Below the pieces are notes generated by a model that made no database searches, was not told where the DNA came from, and saw only the letters and a program-made list of their open reading frames with translations. This document shows, piece after piece, positions 26,431 through 34,104 of a stretch of 64,000 nt of DNA (position 1 is its first letter; each line of letters begins with the position of its first letter). Where the stretch lies: contig JAJVII010000018.1 of assembly GCA_022072085.1 (NCBI GenBank), positions 116,240-180,239 of the forward strand. The letters are read 5' to 3'. The position numbers and the translations under genes were made by a program. This stretch comes from Phycisphaerae bacterium. GTDB lineage: Bacteria; Planctomycetota; Phycisphaerae; JAJVII01.

Positions 26431-27051
26431 CTACCCCCCGAACTGCCCCAGCAGGCGCTCCAGCAGTTCCATCGGCAGGCCGATCACGTTGCTGGTGCTG
26501 CCGTCGATCCGCTGGACGAAGGCGTCGGCGCCGGCTTGCAGGCCGTAGGCGCCGGCCTTGTCCTGCCAGGCCCCGCTGTCCAGGTAGGCCTCCATCTCGC
26601 CGTCGGCCAGCGGGCGCATGAAGACCTCGGTCACCGCGTCGGCGATGACCCGGTGGCCCTGCATCGGCGCCAGCAGGGCGACGCCGGTGATGACGCGGTG
26701 CGGCGCGGAGGTGATCAGCCGAAGCATCCGCCGGGCGTCGTCGCGGCCGGCCGGCTTGCCGAGCACCTCGTCGCCGACGGCGACGATGGTGTCGGCGCCC
26801 AGCAGGAGGCGGTCGGGGTAGCGGTCGGCCACCGAGCGGGCCTTGAAGTAGGCCAGCGCCTGGGCGTGCTCAGCCGGCGTCAGCTTGGGGCTGCGGGCCT
26901 CGGGCTCGTGCAGCGCGGGGGGGACGACCTCGAAACGATATCCGGCCTGGCGCAGCAGCATCGCCCGCTGGGGCGAGTTGGACACCAGCGTGAGCGAGGC
27001 AAGCCCCTCGCGCGGGCCCGCGGCCGCGTTGTCGATCGTTGTGCTGTTCAT
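26431..27051 (-). CDS. maf: Maf-like nucleoside triphosphate pyrophosphatase
   Basis: I start at the ATG at 27051 (MNSTTIDNAAAG); the open frame reaches 27132. The 206-residue product has the Maf motifs: LVSNSPQRAMLLRQAG at the N-terminus (usually SxSPRR), the acidic LLLGADTIVAVGDEVLGKP segment, and DKAGAYGLQA near the end. The family hydrolyses non-canonical or modified nucleoside triphosphates to the monophosphate, a housekeeping role in the cytoplasm. The first motif has Asn and Gln in place of the usual Ala and Arg, a mild divergence. The N-terminal 20 residues are longer than usual, so a start slightly further in is possible. Confidence 0.92.
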   Translation of the reverse strand: MNSTTIDNAAAGPREGLASLTLVSNSPQRAMLLRQAGYRFEVVPPALHEPEARSPKLTPAEHAQALAYFKARSVADRYPDRLLLGADTIVAVGDEVLGKPAGRDDARRMLRLITSAPHRVITGVALLAPMQGHRVIADAVTEVFMRPLADGEMEAYLDSGAWQDKAGAYGLQAGADAFVQRIDGSTSNVIGLPMELLERLLGQFGG

Positions 27052-27272
27052 TGCGTATTCACATTCGGCACGCCCGCCGGCGGCGGACGGCCCTCCCGGC
27101 CTCCATCCGGTTAAACCCCCATCGTCAGACAAGGTTGTTCATTCTATGCCCGCGGCGCGCATATTCCTTCTGCCGCGGGTCAGCGATCGGATATTTCCCT
27201 GCAAATCAGCGATGAGCAGTCCGACGTGTCCTGCCCCCTTATTCTACCACGCACAACGCGTCCGCCGGCGGA

Positions 27273-27995
27273 CTATTGCCCGGCGTCCGTGTCGCCCCGG
27301 CGGTCGGACTCCGATCGGCCCGGGCGGAACTTGAGCTTGAGCCGCAGCCTGAACTTGCTGCCCGGGAATCGCCGCCGGTGCCAGGCCCGGTAACGGATCA
27401 CCAGCCAGTAGCCCACGAAGTAGGTCGCCACGGCCAGCACCGCCGAGACGATCAGCGAGCCCAGCCAGCAGCGCCAGAAGACCTCCAGCAGCAGCCGCCA
27501 GACGTGGTGGGCGTAGGCGAACAGATCGGCCCAGAAACCCTGGCCGCCGCGGAAGCGGCTGAGTCGGCGGAAGCTCTCGTGCGCCGTCGACTTGCCCGGG
27601 CCCAGCAGCAGTTCACCGATGCGGAAGTTGAAATAGTAGATCGGTCCCATCGTCACCGGGTTGGTGATCCAGACCAGCGGCACTCCGACCACCAGGTTGG
27701 CCCGCAGCAGCCAGCACAGCGCCACCGTCAGCACCATCTGGAACGGAATCGTCGGCGTGAACGTCACGAACATCCCGATCGCCAGGCCCAGGGCGATCCG
27801 GTGCGGCGTGTCGTCCACGTGCAGCACCTTGTGCAGCAGGAACCAGCGTGACCAGGCCAGCCACGTGCCCGGGCGCCAGCCCGTCGGCCTGGGGAACAGA
27901 GGCGTGCCGCAGTGGACGCACTGCCGCGCCCCCGGCGGGCTGGGCGTCCGGCACTGCGGACAGAGGGGTTCGTTCTGTGAGGGCTTATCGGCCAC
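27273..27995 (-). CDS. DUF2062 membrane protein with N-terminal zinc ribbon
   Basis: It begins with a GTG at 27995, which overlaps the end of the upstream GT9 gene by 11 bases, so the two are translationally linked. Residues 12-29 hold a CxxC...CxxC zinc ribbon (CPQC and CVHC). The DUF2062 domain follows with ALGLAIGMFVTFTPTIPFQM, WITNPVTMGPIYYFNFRIG and at least two further membrane helices. DUF2062 proteins occur beside lipid-sugar glycosyltransferases, and the linkage to GT9 here agrees with an envelope role. Exact function unknown. The C-terminus is strongly basic. Confidence 0.88.
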   Translation of the reverse strand: MADKPSQNEPLCPQCRTPSPPGARQCVHCGTPLFPRPTGWRPGTWLAWSRWFLLHKVLHVDDTPHRIALGLAIGMFVTFTPTIPFQMVLTVALCWLLRANLVVGVPLVWITNPVTMGPIYYFNFRIGELLLGPGKSTAHESFRRLSRFRGGQGFWADLFAYAHHVWRLLLEVFWRCWLGSLIVSAVLAVATYFVGYWLVIRYRAWHRRRFPGSKFRLRLKLKFRPGRSESDRRGDTDAGQ

Positions 27996-29031
27996 GGGTC
28001 TTCAACTGCTCCTCCAGCGTCGCAACGGCCCTCTCGACCGTCACCGCTGCCACCTGCGAATCGTCGTCGTGCCGGAAATGGTGCCGGGCGTCGTCCACGG
28101 CCCGCACGACGCTGTCGGGCCGGCCCCACGGGCCGGTCCGCGCCGGGTCGGTCGGACCGAAGATCGCCACCAGCGGGCGGCCCAGCGCCGCGGCGATGTG
28201 CATCGGACCGCTGTCGTTGCTGACCACCACCGCCGCCCGCTCCAACAGCGCGATCATCACGGCCACGCTGGTCGCACCCGACAGGTCAGCCGGTCCGCAC
28301 CGCGCCGCCGACCGCACCGCCTCGCACACCGTCCGCTCGCCCGGGGCGCCGATCAGCACCGACCCGATGCCGTGCCGGTCGGCCAGGTGGTCGGCCAGCG
28401 CGGCGAACCGCTCCGCCGGCCAGCGCTTCGAGCCGTAGCTGGCCCCCGGCGCCAAGGCCGCGAACCGCCCGCCGGCGCCTACCCCCGCCCCGGCCAGCAG
28501 TTCCGCCGCTGCTCGGCGCGACTCGTCGCTGATCGGCAGTTCGAACCGCGGCGGCACGTGGGCAAAGCCCAGCGAGGCGGCGAACCGGTAGTTCCGCTCC
28601 ACGGCGTGCCGGGCCTGCCCGTTGGACCCGATGCGGTGATTATAGAACAGCCAGCCGAACTCCCGCGCCCCGGCCGGTCCGTACCGCCGCCGGGCCAGGC
28701 TGACCAGCGAGAAGAACCCGCTGCGGAACAACCCCTGGAGGTCCACGACCAGGTCGAAGCGGCGCTCGGCCAGCCCCCACAGCCAGCGCACCAGGTCGCG
28801 CATCGCCCCCGGCGACCGCCACGCCTGCCCGTAGCGGCGGCGGTCGAAGAGGATCACTTCGTCCAGTTCGCGGTGGCCGCGGATCGCGTCGGCGAACGCC
28901 GGGCGGATCATCCACGCAATATGCGCCGCCGGATGCACGACGCGCAGCCCGTGCAGCACCGGCAGCCCGTGAACCACGTCGCCCAGCGCCGACGGCTTGA
29001 TGATCAGGATGCGTCGGATCGGATCGCTCAC
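27985..29031 (-). CDS. Glycosyltransferase family 9 (heptosyltransferase-like) protein
   Basis: I choose the GTG at 29031, which puts RRILIIKPSALGDVVHGLPV close to the N-terminus as in ADP-heptose:LPS heptosyltransferases. A TTG at 29085 is another in-frame start but overlaps the predicted promoter. The product is 348 residues, the normal size. Visible GT9 features are the GDVV motif, FAALAPGASYGSKRWPAERF, VVSNDSGPMHIAAALGRPLV and AIFGPTDPARTGPWG. In the family this enzyme adds a heptose to lipid A-core in the cytoplasm. The sugar and acceptor here are not determinable. It overlaps the DUF2062 gene and probably forms an operon with it. Confidence 0.92.
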   Translation of the reverse strand: MSDPIRRILIIKPSALGDVVHGLPVLHGLRVVHPAAHIAWMIRPAFADAIRGHRELDEVILFDRRRYGQAWRSPGAMRDLVRWLWGLAERRFDLVVDLQGLFRSGFFSLVSLARRRYGPAGAREFGWLFYNHRIGSNGQARHAVERNYRFAASLGFAHVPPRFELPISDESRRAAAELLAGAGVGAGGRFAALAPGASYGSKRWPAERFAALADHLADRHGIGSVLIGAPGERTVCEAVRSAARCGPADLSGATSVAVMIALLERAAVVVSNDSGPMHIAAALGRPLVAIFGPTDPARTGPWGRPDSVVRAVDDARHHFRHDDDSQVAAVTVERAVATLEEQLKTRGR

Positions 29032-29083
29032 GCCTGCCCGTCCCGCAGCGACAACTGCCGCCAACACCCCCGTATTGCCCGCC

Positions 29084-29112
29084 AATATACCACATCGGCA
29101 ATCGGCGTTGAA
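29084..29112 (-). promoter_or_regulatory. Candidate promoter of the GT9-DUF2062 operon
   Basis: On the minus strand TTCAAC, 17 bases, TATATT. It lies about 53 bases upstream of the GTG start chosen for the GT9 gene. Confidence 0.5.
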
Positions 29113-29188
29113 TCACGCGACAGGCCGGGCCCGCCCGCGGACACATCGCGCAGTTGAATCCCGCCCCGCGACCCGATAGGCTGTTGGC

Positions 29189-30271
29189 ATGAGAATCTCC
29201 GTGATCCGCCTTTGCGCCGGAATGCTGTTGCTGGGGCCGGCGTTGACATTGCAGGCTGCCGATCCGCCCGCGACCACCGCGCCCGACGCGGGCGACTTGT
29301 CGACGGCCGAACTGCTCCGGCTGGCCCGCAGCGCCGGCGAGCCGACGAGCGCCCTGGTCTGGGGCAAGCCGACGACCTGGGATTTCAATGACAAGCTGGA
29401 TATCAAGGGCTGGACCTCCGATTCGGTCACGATCGCCCGCCGCGCGGACTGCTGGGAACTGGTCCCGACGGGCCGATTCGTCCTGTGCACCCCGCTGCCC
29501 AGGGGCGTCAACGCGGACACGGGCTTCCGCGTCGACGTCTGGCTGCGCTGCTGGAGCCCGAAGGAGGCGCCCATCCGCGGCGCGGTCTTCGTCGGCCCGG
29601 GCGGCAATCCCTTCGACTTCACCGCGGTGACCTACGACTTCGAGATGAACGAGAGCGGCAAACAGCAGCAGATCAACTGCGGCGTCTCCAACATGGTCAG
29701 CAAGCAGGAGGAGCTGAAGTGGGGCCGCCTCGTCCACGTCACCCTCCAGATCGCCGGGGCCCAGGCCTCGGGCTCGCGCGACGCCTGCGAGCCGCTGCGC
29801 GCCACGATCAGCCGCAACGTCGCGGGCAACCCCGCGGGCCTTTCGGTCGGACTGGCCGGCTGGCTCAAGAAGGTCGAGCTGGTGCGGATGTCGATCCGCT
29901 CGCTGGAGCAGGGCAGGACGGCCCCGGCCTCCAAGGCCGACCAGGTCGCCGCCGACCGGGCCAGGCTCAAGGAATACCTGCTCGGCCGCGTCTTTCCCGA
30001 CCTGGACAACCGCAGCTACGACGTGCGGCGGAAGGCGAGCGAACTGCTGGACAAGCTGGGTCTGGCCGCCGCCGAGGCCGCCGGCGAGGCGCTGAAGTCG
30101 GGCAAGGTTTTCGGCCCCGAGGCCCGCACGCGTCTGGAGCAGATCGCCGCGCCGCCGGACGTCAGGAACGTCGATCTCGACCGGATTCCCGCCCCGGACC
30201 TGGCCGAGGCCCCGACGACTCAGCCCGACGAGGACTCGACCCCGACCACCCGCCCTGCCGCCGACGACTGA
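29189..30271 (+). CDS. Exported protein of a three-member local family (paralogue A)
   Basis: The 360-residue product starts with a signal peptide MRISVIRLCAGMLLLGPALTLQ. Residues about 60-220 form a beta-rich domain resembling LamG/DUF1080-type concanavalin-like folds, with CTPLPRGVNADTGFRVDVWL, YDFEMNESGKQQQIN and LVHVTLQIAGAQ. Residues about 265-325 hold a helical module, LKEYLLGRVFPDLDNRSYDV followed by RRKASELLDKLG. The tail is rich in TTQP/TTRP. Both modules recur in the genes at 35630 and 36721. Function is unknown; an extracellular carbohydrate-binding role is only a guess from the fold. A promoter-like TTGAAT-17-TAGGCT lies so close to the ATG that the mRNA could be nearly leaderless. 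Confidence 0.8.
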   Translation: MRISVIRLCAGMLLLGPALTLQAADPPATTAPDAGDLSTAELLRLARSAGEPTSALVWGKPTTWDFNDKLDIKGWTSDSVTIARRADCWELVPTGRFVLCTPLPRGVNADTGFRVDVWLRCWSPKEAPIRGAVFVGPGGNPFDFTAVTYDFEMNESGKQQQINCGVSNMVSKQEELKWGRLVHVTLQIAGAQASGSRDACEPLRATISRNVAGNPAGLSVGLAGWLKKVELVRMSIRSLEQGRTAPASKADQVAADRARLKEYLLGRVFPDLDNRSYDVRRKASELLDKLGLAAAEAAGEALKSGKVFGPEARTRLEQIAAPPDVRNVDLDRIPAPDLAEAPTTQPDEDSTPTTRPAADD

Positions 30272-30398
30272 CCGCCGCACGACGGGGGCTCGCATGTCGA
30301 TCTGGAGGAAACTGCGTCAGCCGCCCTGGCTTGGATCAAATGGGCCGGTCGCTTGCCCCAAAGAAGGAACTCGTGATCCGTCCTCCCGCCTGCCCGCC

Positions 30399-30427
30399 TT
30401 GTCCGTTTTGTATCCATCCGCTACAAT
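30399..30427 (+). promoter_or_regulatory. Sigma-70-type promoter of the methyltransferase gene
   Basis: TTGTCC, 17 bases, TACAAT, located about 30 bases before the methyltransferase ATG at 30456. This supports the cassette having its own promoter. Confidence 0.55.
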
Positions 30428-30455
30428 GCCCCGGACCCTCCGGGCAGGATCTACA

Positions 30456-31931
30456 ATGATTCAGGCAGGGAACGCCGACAGATTGCTTATCCAGGTGACG
30501 GCCGGCAACGTCCGCAACCACCATATCTCCATAGCAGGACACTACAGCTTCTTTCCCCGCGACGTTTTCGGCCAGCCGCGCCGATCTGACCCCAAGACCG
30601 GCAAGCCAATCTCAATCGCCCTGGCGGGTCTGGACAGGACAATCGAGACGGACATCGGCACGGATGCAGACGGCAAGCCCCGGCGACAGTTCCGCCGCCG
30701 CGCGTGGGTCCGCGAATTCTTTCAGCACCACCATGTCAAGCCGGGCGACCAACTCGAACTCCGACGCACCGGGGACCGGTGTTATTGCCTGTCGTTGGCT
30801 ACTCGCAACGGCTCGACTCCGCGCTTCCGCGCCGCCGAGTTCTTCGCTGGCATCGGCTTGGTCCGCCTGGCCCTTGAAAAGCATGGCTTCGAGGTCGTCT
30901 TCGCCAACGACATTGACCCCGATAAGCACGAGATGTACGCCGCCAACTTCCCGGCTGGTGACTTCTCGCTCGGCGATATTCACAGACTAACCGCCCAGGA
31001 CATTCCCGACATCGACCTTGCCACAGCGTCCTTTCCATGCAACGACCTGTCCATTGCAGGTGCGATGAACGGCATCCACGCCGGCCAGTCGAGTGCCTTT
31101 TGGGGCCTTGTTCGCCTGCTGGACCACATGGGCGGCCGCCGGCCTCCGCTGCTGCTGCTGGAGAATGTGCCGGGCTTCCTAATGTCCCACGACGGCCGGG
31201 ACTTCCACGCCGCGTTGCACGCGTTAAACGAACTCGGCTACGCCTGCGATACGTTCATGCTCGACGCCGCCGCGTTCGTGCCGCAGAGCCGATTGCGACT
31301 CTTCGTCGTCGGTCAGTTGCACGAGCCGGGCGGCCCCGCGTTCGGTCTTGAGCCCTCTGCGATCCGGCCGGCGGCGCTCGTCCGCTTCATTCACGCCCAC
31401 GCAGACATCCGGTGGAACATCCGTCCCCTGGCCACGCCGCCCGTCCGTCGAGCCGACCTTGAATCCATCATCGAGGACCTTCCCGCCAACGACCCCGCAT
31501 GGTGGAACAAGGAGCGCACCAACTACTTCATGGCCCAACTCAGCGACCGCCACGCCGCCGTCGCCCGAAAGATGATCCGCCAGCCCTTCGTCTCATACGG
31601 CACGGCTTTTCGCCGGGTCCGCCACGGCCGATCCATGGCTGAGCTTCGCACCGACGGCCTGGCCGGCTGCCTTCGCACCCCCCGAGGCGGCAGCGGCCGA
31701 CAGATTCTTTTCAAGGCCGGCAACGGTCGCCGCCAAGTGCGTCTGCTGACCGCTCGCGAGTGCGCAAGGTTGCAGGGCGTTCCCGACGATTACAGAATCG
31801 GCGGAATTCCGCTGAACCAGGCTCTCTTCGGGTTCGGTGACGCCGTATGCGTTCCCGTGATATCCTGGATCGCAGAGCACTACTTGAACCCATTGGCTGC
31901 GCCCGCAAACTCTTCAACGATCTCTTCCTGA
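30456..31931 (+). CDS. dcm: DNA (cytosine-5) methyltransferase with extra N-terminal domain
   Basis: The ATG at 30456 follows AGGA by seven bases and a good promoter. The frame is open to 30294 but that part is not protein-like. The 491-residue product has the C5-methylase motifs: FFAGIG (129-134), the catalytic PC pair (Cys195), ENV (236-238) and QSRLR (277-281). The final motif is GFGDAV rather than the common GNAV. Residues about 9-114 precede the catalytic domain and contain HISIAGHYSFFPRDVFG and HHHVKPGDQLELRR; the last resembles the GD-x-L-x-x-R strand of B3/EcoRII-N-type DNA-binding domains (inference). It probably protects host DNA from the restriction enzyme encoded next. Confidence 0.93.
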   Translation: MIQAGNADRLLIQVTAGNVRNHHISIAGHYSFFPRDVFGQPRRSDPKTGKPISIALAGLDRTIETDIGTDADGKPRRQFRRRAWVREFFQHHHVKPGDQLELRRTGDRCYCLSLATRNGSTPRFRAAEFFAGIGLVRLALEKHGFEVVFANDIDPDKHEMYAANFPAGDFSLGDIHRLTAQDIPDIDLATASFPCNDLSIAGAMNGIHAGQSSAFWGLVRLLDHMGGRRPPLLLLENVPGFLMSHDGRDFHAALHALNELGYACDTFMLDAAAFVPQSRLRLFVVGQLHEPGGPAFGLEPSAIRPAALVRFIHAHADIRWNIRPLATPPVRRADLESIIEDLPANDPAWWNKERTNYFMAQLSDRHAAVARKMIRQPFVSYGTAFRRVRHGRSMAELRTDGLAGCLRTPRGGSGRQILFKAGNGRRQVRLLTARECARLQGVPDDYRIGGIPLNQALFGFGDAVCVPVISWIAEHYLNPLAAPANSSTISS

Positions 31932-31946
31932 CCGGGAACGCCAGAC

Positions 31947-32924
31947 ATGACACAGATGCCAGAGAACCCCGTAGTTTCCGCCATACTTGACGGGATCAAA
32001 CCAAACAAGAGCGTAATCTGCGCCGTTCTGGCATTTCTCGAAGCGGTCTTTGAGGACATTGAAAGCCCAAAGGGACCATCTTCAATCGACGTTGTTAGGC
32101 AACGAGAGGTGAACAGAAATGGGGTAGTCGCGCAAGGCAGGCGTGCGCCAAAGCACCTCAAGAGATTCGGGCTTCCTACCGAGAATGTTTCCGGAGATCT
32201 TAGTGGGCGAAAGACCCCGTGGGCGGGGAAGCTTGCGCTTGGGGTCGTAGGGCTCCTTCAGTCTCAGGAGTTTGAATCTGCGGACGTTGCCAAGAAGGAA
32301 CAGATGCTCTGCACGATATCGGAGCCCTTCCGGTCAATGCTCGGTTCCTCCCTCGGCCCGATGAGGATTGCCCGGAGCGGGATGTCCGCGGCAGCCGTTG
32401 TTGAGGAACTGCTCAAACAAGCCGAGTCGCGGGGGATTGTATCGGCCATCGCCGAATTGCTCGTTGGGAGCAAATTGGAGGTTTGCATCGATAGCCGCCA
32501 TGGTGCGGCAATTGCAGAGCAACACAAGTGGGACAACGGCCACGATGACCCCAATGCCCTTGGGGATTATCGAATCGAGAACGTCGCCATAGAAGTGACG
32601 ATGGTAAGAGGCCCTGACGAGTCCCATCGCACAAAGGCAAACAGGATCACTGCGGAAGGAACTTCGCAGTGCTGGCTAATCGTTCGCAGCGACAAGATCA
32701 AAACCTGGCAGGACTACATCGCAAAGGCACCGAGTAAGTATCCGAAGCTGGTCCGCTGCTTTGGCATCTGCGAGTTCGTCGGGCAGAATGTGGCGGAAAC
32801 GCGATGGCGTTCCATCGACGATGCCAGCGACCCGCTCCGGGATGTTCTGGAGAAACTGAATGAACTAGTGTTTCGGTTGGGGCGCCAGTCCTTGCCTGCC
32901 GCACAAGTGCAATTGGTTGATTGA
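31947..32924 (+). CDS. DUF4928-like protein, probable restriction endonuclease
   Basis: It starts 15 bases after the methyltransferase and is 325 residues. The segment AVVEELLKQAESRGIVSAIA followed by ELLVGSKLEV resembles the DUF4928 pattern of helix plus HLVGAKLxLRF, a family found next to cytosine methylases. ALGDYRIENVAIEVTMVRG fits the beta-strand core of a PD-(D/E)xK nuclease: Asp, then EVT, with Thr at the third core position instead of Lys. Late Trp- and Lys-containing segments CWLIVRSDKIKTWQDYIAKA complete it. I infer a restriction endonuclease partner; its recognition sequence cannot be seen. The GC content is lower than in the flanking genes, which suggests transfer. Confidence 0.75.
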   Translation: MTQMPENPVVSAILDGIKPNKSVICAVLAFLEAVFEDIESPKGPSSIDVVRQREVNRNGVVAQGRRAPKHLKRFGLPTENVSGDLSGRKTPWAGKLALGVVGLLQSQEFESADVAKKEQMLCTISEPFRSMLGSSLGPMRIARSGMSAAAVVEELLKQAESRGIVSAIAELLVGSKLEVCIDSRHGAAIAEQHKWDNGHDDPNALGDYRIENVAIEVTMVRGPDESHRTKANRITAEGTSQCWLIVRSDKIKTWQDYIAKAPSKYPKLVRCFGICEFVGQNVAETRWRSIDDASDPLRDVLEKLNELVFRLGRQSLPAAQVQLVD

Positions 32925-32947
32925 CTGTCTGACCAAACCTCAATTTT

Positions 32948-32975
32948 GCGCTCCTGATTTGGGAGCGCTGCCTCT
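32948..32975 (+). terminator. Possible terminator after the restriction gene
   Basis: GCGCTCC and GGAGCGC pair in a 7-bp stem around a seven-base loop, followed by TGCCTCTTT. It lies 24 bases past the DUF4928-like stop and before the small gene, so the latter may have separate or attenuated expression. Confidence 0.4.
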
Positions 32976-33008
32976 TTGTGCTATGGTTGGGATCAAGGAG
33001 GCAATCAG

Positions 33009-33179
33009 ATGTCAAAGAACAAGAAGAAACTGAAAGCCAAACAGACCCCCCAAAGGTCGAAGACTTCCACGAAAAGCCAAAGGCGATCTTCTCGTGGGTC
33101 TATCCTCGGCATTCCAATCGAGGATGACCTGATTCATCACCGAGTAGGCGGAACGACTTTCGCGGACCTGTTGCGGTGA
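33009..33179 (+). CDS. Small basic protein (56 residues) of the restriction-modification cassette
   Basis: A textbook AAGGAGG sits seven bases before the ATG, one of the strongest ribosome-binding sites in the window. The product starts MSKNKKKLKAKQTPQRSKTS, then SQRRSSRGSILG, and ends with a mixed acidic-hydrophobic segment IPIEDDLIHHRVGGTTFADL. The Lys/Arg-rich first half could bind nucleic acid and the second half could be a short helix or pairing segment. It shows no helix-turn-helix typical of restriction controller proteins. The stop lies three bases before the vsr ATG, so translation is coupled. Function unknown. Confidence 0.6.
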   Translation: MSKNKKKLKAKQTPQRSKTSTKSQRRSSRGSILGIPIEDDLIHHRVGGTTFADLLR

Positions 33180-33182
33180 GTC

Positions 33183-33593
33183 ATGGCCGACGTGTTCACG
33201 CCCGAGGAACGGAGCGCGATCATGCGGGCCGTCCGCAGCACCGACACCAAGCCAGAAATGATCGTTCGCCGGCTGGTTCACTCGATGGGCTATCGATATC
33301 GCCTGCATGTCAAGTCCCTGCCCGGCTGTCCCGATCTGGTCTTCCCCAAATACCGGGCCGTGATCTTCGTCCACGGCTGCTATTGGCATCGCCACAATTG
33401 CCGCGAAGGCCGCTCCATGCCCGCGTCCAACACCGACTACTGGCAGGTCAAGTTCGCCAGGAACCGTCGAAGGGACGCCTGCGTACGCCGCAATCTCAGA
33501 CGGCTTGGCTGGAAAGTGCTGGTCCTTTGGGAATGCCAGACCAGGAACGCTGCCACGCTCAAGGAACGGATTCAACGCCTCTTCGCCTCCTGA
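33183..33593 (+). CDS. vsr: Very short patch repair endonuclease Vsr
   Basis: The 136-residue protein matches the Vsr family in length and motifs: the start MADVFTPEERSAIMRAVRST, the catalytic Asp51 in GCPDLVF, His64 and His69 in HGCYWHRH, the zinc-site Cys residues (Cys66, Cys73, Cys117), and WKVLVLWECQ. The enzyme nicks T:G mismatches made by deamination of methylcytosine. Its presence beside a cytosine methyltransferase is the usual arrangement and supports that enzyme acting on the host chromosome. It begins three bases after the small basic gene. Confidence 0.97.
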   Translation: MADVFTPEERSAIMRAVRSTDTKPEMIVRRLVHSMGYRYRLHVKSLPGCPDLVFPKYRAVIFVHGCYWHRHNCREGRSMPASNTDYWQVKFARNRRRDACVRRNLRRLGWKVLVLWECQTRNAATLKERIQRLFAS

Positions 33594-33963
33594 CTCCTGC
33601 CAATAGCACGGTTCCCCCGCAGAACGAGCAAAGGGATGGCTGGGGTGCGTCCCTGCTCAAGTGATTGCCTGCCCCGGCTGGGGCGATTCTCCCGGCTGCT
33701 GCCGGTTCGACTGCTCGCCGCAGGCGAGCGGGCGGGGACGCAGAATGAGACGCGAGCCCTCCGTATATACGCTCGCGGCCGGGGGAAAAAGGGGACTTAC
33801 GGAAGCCGCGTAAATCGGGCCGATTCCGGCCGGCGGCCCAGGTGTCGGCCCGGCCGACGGTTGGCCCGGCGAAAAATTTTCGGAATTTCGGGGGGATTTT
33901 CGCAGGCGGGTCAACACGAAGGGGCACAAAGAGGGGGAGAGGGGGACCGGTCCCTTTTTCGCG

Positions 33964-34033
33964 AAGACGCGAAAAACGGACCAGTCCCCTAAGACGCGAA
34001 AAACGGACCAGTCCCCTAAGAGCAGTCCCCTAA
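33964..34033. repeat. Tandem 27-bp repeats plus partial third copy
   Basis: Two adjacent perfect copies, 33964-33990 and 33991-34017, of a unit that reads AAGACGCGAAAAACGGACCA then GTCCCCT. A partial AGCAGTCCCCTAAG copy follows. The text GGACCAGTCCCC also appears inverted within the upstream GGGACCGGTCCC palindrome. It looks like a short dispersed repeat that has slipped in tandem. Confidence 0.75.
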
Positions 34034-34036
34034 GAG

Positions 34037-34097
34037 GCCCCCTCATCCGGTCCCGGCTGCGCCGGGACCACCTTCTCCCGCAAGGGGAGAAGGGGGC
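34037..34097. repeat. RIME/REP-like palindromic element
   Basis: Two adjacent hairpins: GGTCCCGG-CTGCG-CCGGGACC and CTTCTCCC-GCAAG-GGGAGAAG, framed by CCCTCATCC and GGGGG. This CCTCATCC...ACCTTCTCCC...GGGGAGAAG layout is the form of a dispersed intergenic element known from several Proteobacteria. It lies just after the end of the sulfatase gene (which ends at 34105 on the minus strand), where it may act as a terminator or mRNA stabiliser. Confidence 0.65.
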
Positions 34098-34104
34098 GGA
34101 AGGG

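Larger units (their letters stand above)
33594..34104. other. Repeat-rich non-coding spacer
   Basis: About 510 bases hold no gene. They contain a GCTCGCC/GGCGAGC hairpin (33711-33728 region), runs such as GGGGGAAAAAGGGG, the palindrome GGGACCGGTCCC near 33945, two tandem 27-bp repeats, and a RIME-like palindromic element at the right end (both listed). It separates the restriction cassette from the sulfatase. Confidence 0.6.

Noticed and set aside
33964..34033. CRISPR-like repeats
   Set aside because: The two copies are directly adjacent without spacers, and no cas gene is in the window.
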